From: Thiorhodospira sibirica ATCC 700588 | Lineage (GTDB): Bacteria; Pseudomonadota; Gammaproteobacteria; Ectothiorhodospirales; Ectothiorhodospiraceae | Assembly (NCBI RefSeq): GCF_000227725.2 | Contig: NZ_MU255056.1 | Span: 2,339,169-2,403,168 of the forward strand | Length of the DNA stretch: 64,000 nucleotides | Direction: 5' to 3' | Shown here: piece by piece, positions 35,632 to 43,237 of the stretch | Layout of the letters: every line of letters starts with the position of its first letter | Position numbering within the stretch: the stretch's first letter is position 1 | Program-made: the position numbers and the translations under genes | The notes under the pieces: model-generated | Databases searched by the model: none | What the model was told of the DNA's origin: nothing | The model's input: only the letters and a program-made list of their open reading frames with translations

Positions 35632-35712
35632 TTGCAAACCTAAACCACGTTTCCCGGCATATTGTGGCACTCAAGCGTCAAGGCCGGATTTACGCAAACC
35701 GGAAGAGACTCG

Positions 35713-37104
35713 ATGTACAACCCCTCGCTGCCTGATAAGCATCCGCTGATGCAGCGACTAGACCGTAATCACTTAGCCGATCTGCCAACCGATGCCCGGC
35801 TTTTAACCCTCACCCTGTCTTTGCCTTCCTGCCGGATTCATGGCCTGCCTGCGCTGGACGGTGACTGGTTTTACTGGGCGTGCCCGCAGGCGAGGCAGTA
35901 TCTGCTAGGTCTGGGGCAGGCGTATATGGCACAGGTAACGGGTTGTGGGCGCCTGGAGGCTTTGTCGCAGGCGTTTACTGCCTTGCAACAGAGCTGGCAT
36001 CATCGCGATCTGGATCACACGGGGCTAAGCCCGGTGGCCTTTACCGGCTTTGCCTTTGATGGGCGTGACCCGATGGCCCAAGGGTGGGAGGGCTTGCCCA
36101 ATGCGATGCTGGTGGTGCCGGAATTGCTCTTGCATCAACAGGGCGATCAGACCTGCATCAGCCTGAGCTGTGCCTTGCCCCAGGCCCATCCTGAACAGGT
36201 GTTGCAGCGCTGGTCGCAGCGATTGCAGACGCTGTTGACGGCCTTGGCGATGCCCCCGCGCAATACGCTGGCCACGCTGGCGGTACGCGTTGAGCAACAT
36301 CCGCCGTTGGATGCCTGGCCTGATCTGGTGGCCAAGGCGCTGGCGGCCATTGCGGCCCAGCAGCTGGAAAAGGTGGTCCTGGCGCGCAGCCTGCGAGTAC
36401 ACACCACGCCGCAGATTGATCCGACCGAACTGATGGCCGTTTTGGATCGGCTGTATCCGGATTGTCGGCATTTTGCCATCCGCGCCGCCGATCTTGTGTT
36501 TGCCGCTGCCACCCCGGAACGCTTGCTCACCCGCACCGGCGAGCGGATTTGTGCCGATGCCCTGGCGGGTTCCACGCCAGTCAGCCTCGATGCCGACACG
36601 GATCAGTGCTTGCGGGATGAGCTGCACCATTCCCCCAAAAACCGCCACGAGCATCAACTGGTCGTGCGCGGGATGCAGGCTGCCCTGGCCCCGCTGTGTC
36701 ATGAGGTACGCTATGCCGAACCGCCGGATATCTTGCGGCTGCGCCATGTACAGCACCTCTGGACGGAAATCCACGCCACCCCCAAAGACGGGGTGAATCT
36801 GTTTGATCTGGCGGCCCGCCTGCATCCCACTGCCGCCGTTTCGGGGACACCCTCAAAGACGGCGCAAAACTGGATTGAGACACATGAAGGCCTGGCGCGG
36901 GGCTGGTATACCGGGGGCGGTGGCTTTATTCATGCCAATGGTGATGGCGAAATTGCGGTGTTGTTGCGCTGTGCACGTCTGCGCGGTCAGGAGGCGGCCT
37001 TGTATGCCGGTGCCGGGATTGTCGCGGGTTCCGATACCCAGGCGGAATGCCATGAGATTGATGTCAAACTAAAAGCCATTTTGGAGGCATTGGGTCTTGT
37101 CTGA
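35713..37104 (+). CDS. menF: Isochorismate synthase MenF
   Basis: A 463-residue chorismate-binding enzyme making isochorismate for menaquinone. The C-terminal half carries the conserved motifs LEKVVLARSL (with the general-base lysine), ALAGSTPVS, ELHHSPKNRHEHQLVV and HLWTEIHATP, plus LHPTAAVSGTP, where TAAV is typical of isochorismate rather than anthranilate synthases. Its gene overlaps menD by 8 bp, so identification by context is strong. An entC-like siderophore role is excluded by the neighbours. The ATG at 35713 is preceded by GGAAGAG. Confidence 0.93.
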   Translation: MYNPSLPDKHPLMQRLDRNHLADLPTDARLLTLTLSLPSCRIHGLPALDGDWFYWACPQARQYLLGLGQAYMAQVTGCGRLEALSQAFTALQQSWHHRDLDHTGLSPVAFTGFAFDGRDPMAQGWEGLPNAMLVVPELLLHQQGDQTCISLSCALPQAHPEQVLQRWSQRLQTLLTALAMPPRNTLATLAVRVEQHPPLDAWPDLVAKALAAIAAQQLEKVVLARSLRVHTTPQIDPTELMAVLDRLYPDCRHFAIRAADLVFAAATPERLLTRTGERICADALAGSTPVSLDADTDQCLRDELHHSPKNRHEHQLVVRGMQAALAPLCHEVRYAEPPDILRLRHVQHLWTEIHATPKDGVNLFDLAARLHPTAAVSGTPSKTAQNWIETHEGLARGWYTGGGGFIHANGDGEIAVLLRCARLRGQEAALYAGAGIVAGSDTQAECHEIDVKLKAILEALGLV

Positions 37105-38851
37105 GCGCTCCTGCACGCTTGCTACACTGAATCTGCACTGGTGCGAAGCCCTGTTCGCGGGTCTGGCGCAGGGCGGGCTTAGCGATTGTGTGATCTCGCC
37201 GGGCTCACGCTCAACCCCGCTGGTGCTGGCGGCTGATCGACATCCCTGGATACGTACCCATGTCTGCCTGGATGAGCGGGTGGCCGGCTTCATGGCCTTG
37301 GGGCTGGCGCTGCGCTCGCAGCGTCCAGTGGCCTTGGTGGCCACCTCCGGCAGTGCCCCGGCGCATTGGTATCCAGCCGTCATGGAAGCCCATCATGTCG
37401 GCGCCTCGCTAATATTGCTCTCGGCAGACCGCCCGCCGGAATTGCACGGCTTTGGGGCCAACCAGACCACGGATCAGCAACGGCTCTTTGGCACGCATCT
37501 GCGCGCCTTTTATGATCCCGGCGCGCCACGCGATGATGATCATGCCCTGCGCTATTTGCACGCCCTCGCCCAACAAGCCTGTCTGCAAAGCCGCTGGCCG
37601 CATCCCGGCCCGGTACAGATCAATCTCCCGGTGCGCGAGCCTTTGGTGCCTGAGCAATGGCCCGCCGCTTTATGCACAGCTTTAGCTCCGCGCTCCCAGC
37701 TGCCGCCTTTGGCCAAAATCACACCCGATCCGCATGCGGTGGCAGCACTGGCCACCCAGATGCGCCAAGGCCCGGGGTTGATCCTGTGTGGGCCGGGGCA
37801 GTATCCCGCTGGCTTTGCCGAGGCATTGATGGCCTTGCAACAGACGGTAAATGCGCCGGTCTTGGCGGATCCCTTGAGCGGTCTGCGCTTTGGTACGCAT
37901 CTTGATGACCCGGCCCGGGTCTGTGTGCATTATGATGCCTGGCTGCGCTGTGCCACGGCCCTGCCCGAACCGCCTGCCTGGGTATTACAGTTTGGGCGTA
38001 TGCCGGTCTCGCAAGCCTTGGCCAACTACTTGAAGCATGAGGCCCTGCCGCTGCGTTATCTGGTCAATCCCTACGCACATTGGCCCGATCCGCTGCACCG
38101 CAGTCATCTGCCGCTGTTGGCCTGTCCATTGGCCTTATGTCAGGCCCTGCTGGCACAATCCTGGCCAGCACCCTCGCCAAATGCGCTATACCCGCGCTGT
38201 CTTGCGCTGGAATCGCAGACGCAGACCTACGCCACGCACCTGTTGCAGCATAGCGAGGCGCTGTTTGAAGGCCACCTGATTCGCGCCTTGCTGGAGGTCT
38301 TGCCCGCCGAAACCCTGTTGTTCAGCAGCAACTCCCTGCCGATTCGCCAACTGGACACCTGGTCAGGCAGTCGCCGTGCGCCCTTGCATGTCTTTGCCAA
38401 TCGCGGCCTGAGCGGGATTGACGGCAATCTGGCCACGTTGCTGGGACTGGCCCAGGCTCACGATACAGGGCCGGTGGTGGGACTGTTGGGCGATCTCGCC
38501 CTGGTGCATGATCTGGGTGCGCTGGTCAAGGCCCAAGGTCAATCCCTGCTACTGATTGTGATCAACAATGGCGGCGGCGGCATCTTTGGTTACCTGCCCC
38601 AGGCGCACCTGGAAAGCTTTAGTCAGTATTGGCACACCCCGCATCCGCTTGATCTACGCGCCTTGGCCGGTCTGTTCGGCGCACAGTATTTCCAGCTCAC
38701 TGAGCGGGCGCAGCTAAGCATCACGCTGGATGCGGCGCTGACGGCGCCCGGACTGCGCATCCTGGAAGTGGTGGTGGATGCCACCTACAGTCAGACCACT
38801 CACCGCACCTATTGGCAAACGCTGGCCACCCTGCAAACAGGCTTAGCCTGA
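37097..38851 (+). CDS. menD: 2-succinyl-5-enolpyruvyl-6-hydroxy-3-cyclohexene-1-carboxylate synthase MenD
   Basis: A 584-residue thiamine-diphosphate enzyme adding succinic semialdehyde (from 2-oxoglutarate) to isochorismate. The N-terminus shows the MenD pattern NLHWCEALFAGLAQGGL and VISPGSRSTPL, then ERVAGFMALGLAL with the ThDP-activating glutamate, TSGSAPAHWYPAVMEA, and the C-terminal ThDP motif region LFSSNSLPIRQLD...ANRGLSGIDG...GDLALVHDLGAL. TTG 37097 is taken as start because GGAGG lies nine bases upstream and the conserved N-terminus begins directly after it. It overlaps menF. Confidence 0.95.
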   Translation: MSERSCTLATLNLHWCEALFAGLAQGGLSDCVISPGSRSTPLVLAADRHPWIRTHVCLDERVAGFMALGLALRSQRPVALVATSGSAPAHWYPAVMEAHHVGASLILLSADRPPELHGFGANQTTDQQRLFGTHLRAFYDPGAPRDDDHALRYLHALAQQACLQSRWPHPGPVQINLPVREPLVPEQWPAALCTALAPRSQLPPLAKITPDPHAVAALATQMRQGPGLILCGPGQYPAGFAEALMALQQTVNAPVLADPLSGLRFGTHLDDPARVCVHYDAWLRCATALPEPPAWVLQFGRMPVSQALANYLKHEALPLRYLVNPYAHWPDPLHRSHLPLLACPLALCQALLAQSWPAPSPNALYPRCLALESQTQTYATHLLQHSEALFEGHLIRALLEVLPAETLLFSSNSLPIRQLDTWSGSRRAPLHVFANRGLSGIDGNLATLLGLAQAHDTGPVVGLLGDLALVHDLGALVKAQGQSLLLIVINNGGGGIFGYLPQAHLESFSQYWHTPHPLDLRALAGLFGAQYFQLTERAQLSITLDAALTAPGLRILEVVVDATYSQTTHRTYWQTLATLQTGLA

Positions 38852-38914
38852 TGGATGCGACGGCCCGCCTTGCCCGTGTTTCTTCCCACTCATTCGCTTG
38901 AGGAATATGTACTG

Positions 38915-39748
38915 ATGTCCGAACCGATTCAATGGCACACCCGCACTGATCTGAACTACACCGACCTGCTCTATCAACAGGCCGAAGGCATCGCCAAAAT
39001 TGCCATCAACCGGCCCGAGGTGCGCAACGCCTTTCGTCCCGAAACGGTCAAGGAGCTGATTCACGCCTTCCATCACGCCCACACCGACCCCGATGTCGGC
39101 GTGATCATCTTCACCGGCGTGGGCAACGATGCCTTTTGCTCCGGCGGAGATCAGCGGGTGCGTGGCGAGGCCGGCTACCGCGATCAAAGCGGCCAGCAAC
39201 ACCTCAATGTGCTGGATTTACAAATGCAGATTCGTCGCCTGCCCAAGCCCGTGGTGGCGATGGTCGCCGGTTACGCCATCGGCGGCGGGCACGTATTGCA
39301 TCTGATCTGTGATTTAAGCATCGCTGCCGATAATGCCCGCTTTGGGCAAACCGGCCCTCGCGTAGGCAGCTTTGATGGCGGCTTTGGCGCTGGCTTGCTG
39401 GCGCGCACCGTGGGCATGAAAAAAGCCAAGGAAATCTGGTTTTTATGCCGCCAATACAACGCCCAGGAAGCCCTGGACATGGGGCTGGTTAATACCGTCG
39501 TGCCTTTGGACACACTGGAGCAGGAAACCGTGGAATGGTGTCGGCAAATGCTGCGCCTGTCCCCCACCGCCCTGCGTATGCTCAAATCCGCCTTCAATGC
39601 CGACACCGATGGCCTGGCGGGGATTCAGGAACTGGCGGGCAATGCCACCGGACTTTATTATATGACCGAGGAAGGTCAGGAAGGCCGCAATGCCTATCTG
39701 GAAAAACGCCCGCCTGATTTTAGCCCCTATCGCAAGCTGCGCCTTTAG
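38915..39748 (+). CDS. menB: 1,4-dihydroxy-2-naphthoyl-CoA synthase MenB
   Basis: A 277-residue crotonase-fold enzyme that closes the naphthoquinone ring from o-succinylbenzoyl-CoA. MenB-specific stretches are present: [25 protein letters not shown], the oxyanion-hole [12 protein letters not shown]-like [27 protein letters not shown] and the C-terminal [14 protein letters not shown]. The ATG at 38915 has GAGGA eleven bases before it and lies 63 bp after menD. menC, menE and menA, needed for the complete pathway, are not in the window. Confidence 0.96.
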   Translation: MSEPIQWHTRTDLNYTDLLYQQAEGIAKIAINRPEVRNAFRPETVKELIHAFHHAHTDPDVGVIIFTGVGNDAFCSGGDQRVRGEAGYRDQSGQQHLNVLDLQMQIRRLPKPVVAMVAGYAIGGGHVLHLICDLSIAADNARFGQTGPRVGSFDGGFGAGLLARTVGMKKAKEIWFLCRQYNAQEALDMGLVNTVVPLDTLEQETVEWCRQMLRLSPTALRMLKSAFNADTDGLAGIQELAGNATGLYYMTEEGQEGRNAYLEKRPPDFSPYRKLRL

Positions 39749-39756
39749 AATCTAGC

Positions 39757-39897
39757 CGTGGCGGACGCATCCTGCGTTCGCTAAAGTTTAGCGGCATCTG
39801 GAAGATGCCGCCACGAGGAGCGCCGAGTTGCACTCGGCTGATTTTTGATCCGTGTCCCGACTGGCCGAGTACAACTCGGCGATCCCAGCCGCCACGA
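39757..39897. repeat. Array of intergenic palindromes after menB
   Basis: Successive dyads: GTGGCGG...CCGCCAC outer arms; GCGGCATC-TGGAA-GATGCCGC (39792-39811); GCCGAGT-TGCA-CTCGGC (39822-39838); GGCCGAGT-ACA-ACTCGGC (39862-39880). Members of both dispersed families (GCGGCATC and GGAGCGCCGAG) occur side by side here. Confidence 0.65.
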
Positions 39898-39898
39898 G

Positions 39899-40233
39899 AC
39901 TGCTCCTAAAAACCTAAACAAAGTTGCTTATGCGATTTTTAGGCACTTCGCTCTCCGTTGATAGCGCCCCGAAGGGCGAGCAACTGGAGTCCTGGTTGAG
40001 CAGTCCCAACCGAATGGCCGGTCAACACCGGCAACATGGGCGGTTTCAGCCGTCGAAACCCAGCTTGCGCCATAAAAGTGGCCTCGGCGTTCATCCTGAA
40101 CAGAGAACAACTTTGCGATTCGACTTCGACCCCGACCATGGAACGCGAAACCTTCGCGCTTGTAGATAACCTATCTACAGTAGGGAATTTTGATGAAGAA
40201 TGAAGAAAAAATCAAGAACTTTTTTTTGCTCTT
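39899..40233 (-). ncRNA. 335-bp structured repeat, copy A
   Basis: Nearly identical to 56758-57092 (copy B) in reverse orientation: eight differences in 335 bases. The minus strand is taken as the sense strand because its pairing includes G-U compensated positions. Hairpins, in minus-strand order: TGTAGATA-GGT-TATCTACA, CGCGAA-GGT-TTCGCG, GGTTTC/GAAACC, GCCGGT-GTTG-ACCGGC, GGTTG/CAACC, GTTG..CGCCC-TTCG-GGGCG..CAAC (39957-39984), and CCTAAAAA/TTTTTAGG (39905-39943). The UUCG loop is replaced by GCAA in copy B. A 66-codon frame (MVGVEVESQSC...) crosses these stems and is probably not translated. The copy lies upstream of erpA, which is transcribed away from it. The family is not recognised; function unknown. 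Confidence 0.65.
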
Positions 40234-40247
40234 TTGCAAGATAATTC

Positions 40248-40276
40248 TTGACTGTAAAACTCGGAAAATGATAGCT
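40248..40276 (+). promoter_or_regulatory. erpA promoter with possible IscR-type site
   Basis: CTTGACTGTAAAACTCGG (40247-40264) resembles type 1 IscR sites (TTGACT...AGTCGG) that overlap promoters of Fe-S genes. TTGACT (40248-40253) could also serve as -35, with GATAGCT near 40270-40276 as a weak -10. Control of erpA by IscR is known in E. coli; here it is inferred from the motif only. Confidence 0.4.
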
Positions 40277-40334
40277 TGAGGCCATCAAATCCTTTGCGTA
40301 TCGCCCACATTACCACTCTTGGGAGTTTTTCATT

Positions 40335-40682
40335 ATGAGCCATGCTGAAATCCCCTCACCGTTGATTTTCACCGATTCTGCGGCCAACAAGGTCAAGGAT
40401 CTGATTGCCGAGGAAAACAACCCCAACCTCAAGCTGCGCGTCTTTGTCAGCGGCGGCGGCTGCTCGGGGTTTCAATACGGTTTCACCTTCGATGAAAACA
40501 CCACCGAAGGCGATACCATCGTGGAAAAAGGCGGCGTCACCCTGTTAATCGACCCGATGAGCTATCAATACCTGATCGGCGCCGAGATCGACTACACCGA
40601 AGGTCTGGAGGGCGCGCAGTTTGTGATCCGCAACCCCAACGCCACCACCACCTGCGGCTGTGGCTCCTCATTTTCCGCCTAA
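40335..40682 (+). CDS. erpA: Iron-sulfur cluster insertion protein ErpA
   Basis: A 115-residue A-type carrier that delivers Fe-S clusters to apoproteins, including isoprenoid-synthesis enzymes and lipoyl synthase-like targets. The three cluster-binding cysteines are in GGGCSGFQ and at the C-terminus TTCGCGSSF. The segment [10 protein letters not shown]-like [14 protein letters not shown] and the pattern [16 protein letters not shown] are typical of ErpA rather than IscA. SD GGGAG is at 40321-40325. It ends in a clear terminator and probably forms a single-gene unit. Confidence 0.96.
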   Translation: MSHAEIPSPLIFTDSAANKVKDLIAEENNPNLKLRVFVSGGGCSGFQYGFTFDENTTEGDTIVEKGGVTLLIDPMSYQYLIGAEIDYTEGLEGAQFVIRNPNATTTCGCGSSFSA

Positions 40683-40705
40683 GCCCGTATCCCCTTGAGT
40701 TAAAT

Positions 40706-40731
40706 AACCCGCCGCCTGGCGGGTTTTTTTT
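40706..40731 (+). terminator. Rho-independent terminator of erpA
   Basis: Perfect 8-bp stem AACCCGCC-GCCT-GGCGGGTT (40706-40725) followed by a run of T to 40731. Confidence 0.93.
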
Positions 40732-40742
40732 GGAGCACGCCC

Positions 40743-41813
40743 ATGACCCGACATTCCCAAACGCTGCGCGTACTGGATACCGGTTTACGCCGTGGCGCAG
40801 AAAACATCGCCTTGAACCGGGCACTGCTGGAGGCCCATCAGGCCGGTGAAACACCGCACACCCTGCGCTTTTTACGCTTCACCCCGGCAGCGCTGGTCGG
40901 TTTTCATCAAGATGTCGCCCAGGAATTGCGCGTTGATTACTGCCAGGCGCATCAGATCGAAATCCAGCGCCGCATCACCGGTGGGGGGGCAATTTATTTT
41001 GATGAAACCCAGCTAGGCTGGGAGCTGTATCTGGACAAGGCTTTTTTAGGCAGCGCCGATATGACCGAGATTGCCGAGCGCATCTGCGTGGCCGCCGCTC
41101 AGGGCATCAGCCGACTCGGCATCGAGGCCCAGTTTCGCCCGCGCAATGATATTGAGGTGAATGGGCGCAAGATTTCCGGCACCGGAGGGGCATTTGATGG
41201 CAACTCCATCATGTATCAGGGCACCCTGCTGCTGGATTTTGATATTGAGCGCATGCTCAAGGTCCTGCACATCCCCGCCGAAAAACTCGCCGACAAAGCC
41301 ATCGCCTCGGCGCGTGAACGCGTGGTCAATCTCAAGGAACTGCTCGGCTATCTGCCGAGCTTCGCCGAAGTACAAGGCCACCTGGCGCACGCCTTTGCCG
41401 AGGACTTTGCGGTATCACTGGACTGGGATAATGCACTCAATCCCCAGGAACAGGCGCGCTTTGAGGCGGCACTGGCCGAGATTGACAGCCCGGAATGGGT
41501 TTATCAACACACCCGCCCCGCCACCGCGCACATGGTTGAGCGGGTATACAAAGCCAAAGGCGGGCTGCTGCGCGCTGCCTTACAGATCGACACACAGACC
41601 GCGTGTCTTAAGCAGGTCTGGATCACCGGCGATTTTTTCGTCAAACCGCAACGCCTCATCCTTGATCTGGAAGCCTTCTTGAAAGACACCCCACTCGATC
41701 AACTCCCGGCCCGCATCCAGACATTTTTCGCCGACTACCCGGCGGAATTATTGGCCCTGAATCCAGAGGATTTCATCGCCTTGTTGTGTCCAGAAGTGGC
41801 GGCATCATCTTAA
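40743..41813 (+). CDS. lplA: Lipoate-protein ligase A family protein
   Basis: A 356-residue ligase of the BPL/LplA fold. The signature RRITGGGAIYFDETQLGWEL matches the lipoate-binding RRxSGGGAVYxDxGN loop, with NGRKISGTGGAFDG as the adenylate/lysine loop. Residues ~250-350 form an LplA C-terminal-like accessory domain. It would activate lipoate (or octanoate) with ATP and transfer it to carrier domains, complementing lipA at 2812. Sulfur oxidisers use related ligases for their lipoate-binding sulfur-oxidation proteins, but no such gene cluster is here. SD GGAG is ten bases upstream. The last residues (VAASS) and the stop are encoded by an intergenic repeat. Confidence 0.85.
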   Translation: MTRHSQTLRVLDTGLRRGAENIALNRALLEAHQAGETPHTLRFLRFTPAALVGFHQDVAQELRVDYCQAHQIEIQRRITGGGAIYFDETQLGWELYLDKAFLGSADMTEIAERICVAAAQGISRLGIEAQFRPRNDIEVNGRKISGTGGAFDGNSIMYQGTLLLDFDIERMLKVLHIPAEKLADKAIASARERVVNLKELLGYLPSFAEVQGHLAHAFAEDFAVSLDWDNALNPQEQARFEAALAEIDSPEWVYQHTRPATAHMVERVYKAKGGLLRAALQIDTQTACLKQVWITGDFFVKPQRLILDLEAFLKDTPLDQLPARIQTFFADYPAELLALNPEDFIALLCPEVAASS

Positions 41814-41849
41814 TGCCACTGCAAAAAAGCGACGGCTAGAAGCCGCCGC
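41796..41849 (-). terminator. Repeat-derived palindrome and probable glyA terminator
   Basis: On the minus strand the stem GCGGCGGCT-TCT-AGCCGTCGC (41849-41829, one mismatch) is followed by TTTTTT (41828-41823), a Rho-independent terminator for glyA. It is continuous with a GTGGCGGCATCATCTT repeat unit that contains the lplA stop codon (41811-41813). Confidence 0.65.
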
Positions 41850-41888
41850 CACTTCGTGCCGAGCCAGAGCGCGGCATTCCCGATGGGC

Positions 41889-43145
41889 TTAGTCCTGACG
41901 ATAGACCGGGAAGCGGGCGCAGACATCGAGTACCTGTTGCTTGACCCGTTCCAGCACTGCCGGGTTTTCATGGTCATCCAGAATATCTGCAATCCAGTGG
42001 GCTAGTTGCTGGGCCTCGTTTAGACCAAAGCCCCGGGTAGTGATGGCCGGGGTGCCGATGCGAATGCCGCTGGTGACAAAGGGCGATTGCGGGTCATTGG
42101 GAACGGTGTTTTTATTGACCGTGATATAGGCCTGTCCCAAAGCAGCATCAGCGGCTTTGCCGGTCAGCCCCTTGGCAATCAGATCGACCAAAAACAGGTG
42201 ATTATCGGTGCCGCCCGAGACGATGCGATGCCCACGTTCGATCAATACCGCCGCCATGGCGCGGGCGTTGTCGATGACCTGTTGTTGATACTGTTTGAAC
42301 TCGGGCTCCAGCGCTTCCTTGAAGGCCACCGCTTTGGCGGCAATCGCATGCATCAGCGGGCCACCCTGGGTTCCCGGAAACACCAGGGAATTGAGCTTTT
42401 TCTCGATCTCGGGGTTGGCTTTGGCCAGAATCATGCCACCGCGTGGGCCGCGCAGGGTTTTGTGGGTGGTGGTGGTGGTGACATCGGCAATGCTGACCGG
42501 GTTGGGATACAAGCCAGCGGCCACCAGACCGGCGACATGGGCCATATCCACCAGCAGATAGGCGCCGACTTCATCGGCAATGGCGCGAAAACGTGCCCAG
42601 TCAATCACCCGCGAATAGGCCGAAAAACCCGCCACAATCAGCTTGGGGCGATGTTCCAGCGCCAATTGCTCGACCTGGGCATAATCCAGATAGCCCTGAT
42701 CATCTACGCCATATTGCACGGCATGATACAGCTTGCCGGAAAAGTTGACCTTGGCGCCGTGGGTCAGATGTCCGCCGTGGGCCAGACTCATGCCCAGCAC
42801 GGTTTCACCCGGCTCCACCAGGGCCATATACACCGCCGCATTGGCCTGTGAACCGGAATGCGGCTGGACATTGGCATAATCGGCGCCAAACAGGGCCTTG
42901 GCCCGTTCCAGCGCCAGTTCCTCGGCGATATCTACAAACTCACAGCCGCCGTAATAGCGTTTGCCGGGATAGCCTTCGGCATATTTGTTGGTCAGCACAC
43001 TGCCCTGAGCCTGTAACACTCTGGGGCTGGTGTAGTTTTCCGAGGCAATCAGCTCGATATGTTGCTCCTGGCGGACGGCCTCGGATTGCATGGCATCCCA
43101 CAGCACATCATCATATCCGGCCAGGGTCATACGGCTTGAAAACAT
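41889..43145 (-). CDS. glyA: Serine hydroxymethyltransferase
   Basis: A 418-residue PLP enzyme interconverting serine and glycine with transfer of a one-carbon unit to tetrahydrofolate. Conserved motifs: [45 protein letters not shown], the lysine-bearing [15 protein letters not shown] and GTPAITTRG. The length and N-terminus are standard; the ATG at 43145 is preceded by GGAG. It is monocistronic, bounded by the terminator at 41829 and a short repeat-containing gap to the kinase gene. Confidence 0.98.
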   Translation of the reverse strand: MFSSRMTLAGYDDVLWDAMQSEAVRQEQHIELIASENYTSPRVLQAQGSVLTNKYAEGYPGKRYYGGCEFVDIAEELALERAKALFGADYANVQPHSGSQANAAVYMALVEPGETVLGMSLAHGGHLTHGAKVNFSGKLYHAVQYGVDDQGYLDYAQVEQLALEHRPKLIVAGFSAYSRVIDWARFRAIADEVGAYLLVDMAHVAGLVAAGLYPNPVSIADVTTTTTHKTLRGPRGGMILAKANPEIEKKLNSLVFPGTQGGPLMHAIAAKAVAFKEALEPEFKQYQQQVIDNARAMAAVLIERGHRIVSGGTDNHLFLVDLIAKGLTGKAADAALGQAYITVNKNTVPNDPQSPFVTSGIRIGTPAITTRGFGLNEAQQLAHWIADILDDHENPAVLERVKQQVLDVCARFPVYRQD

Positions 43146-43200
43146 ATTAAGTAAACTCCATAAGGCAAATAATAAGGTAGTAAGTCAGGTTTAGCGTTTA

Positions 43201-43235
43201 AGGCCACCGCGACATCTGGAAGATGCCGCTACTTT
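43201..43235. repeat. GCGACATC/GATGCCGC-type palindrome
   Basis: ACCGCGACATCTGGAAGATGCCGCTACT lies between the kinase and glyA genes. It contains the phrase ATCTGGAAGATGCCGC found identically at 39796-39811 after menB. Confidence 0.55.
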
Positions 43236-43237
43236 GC

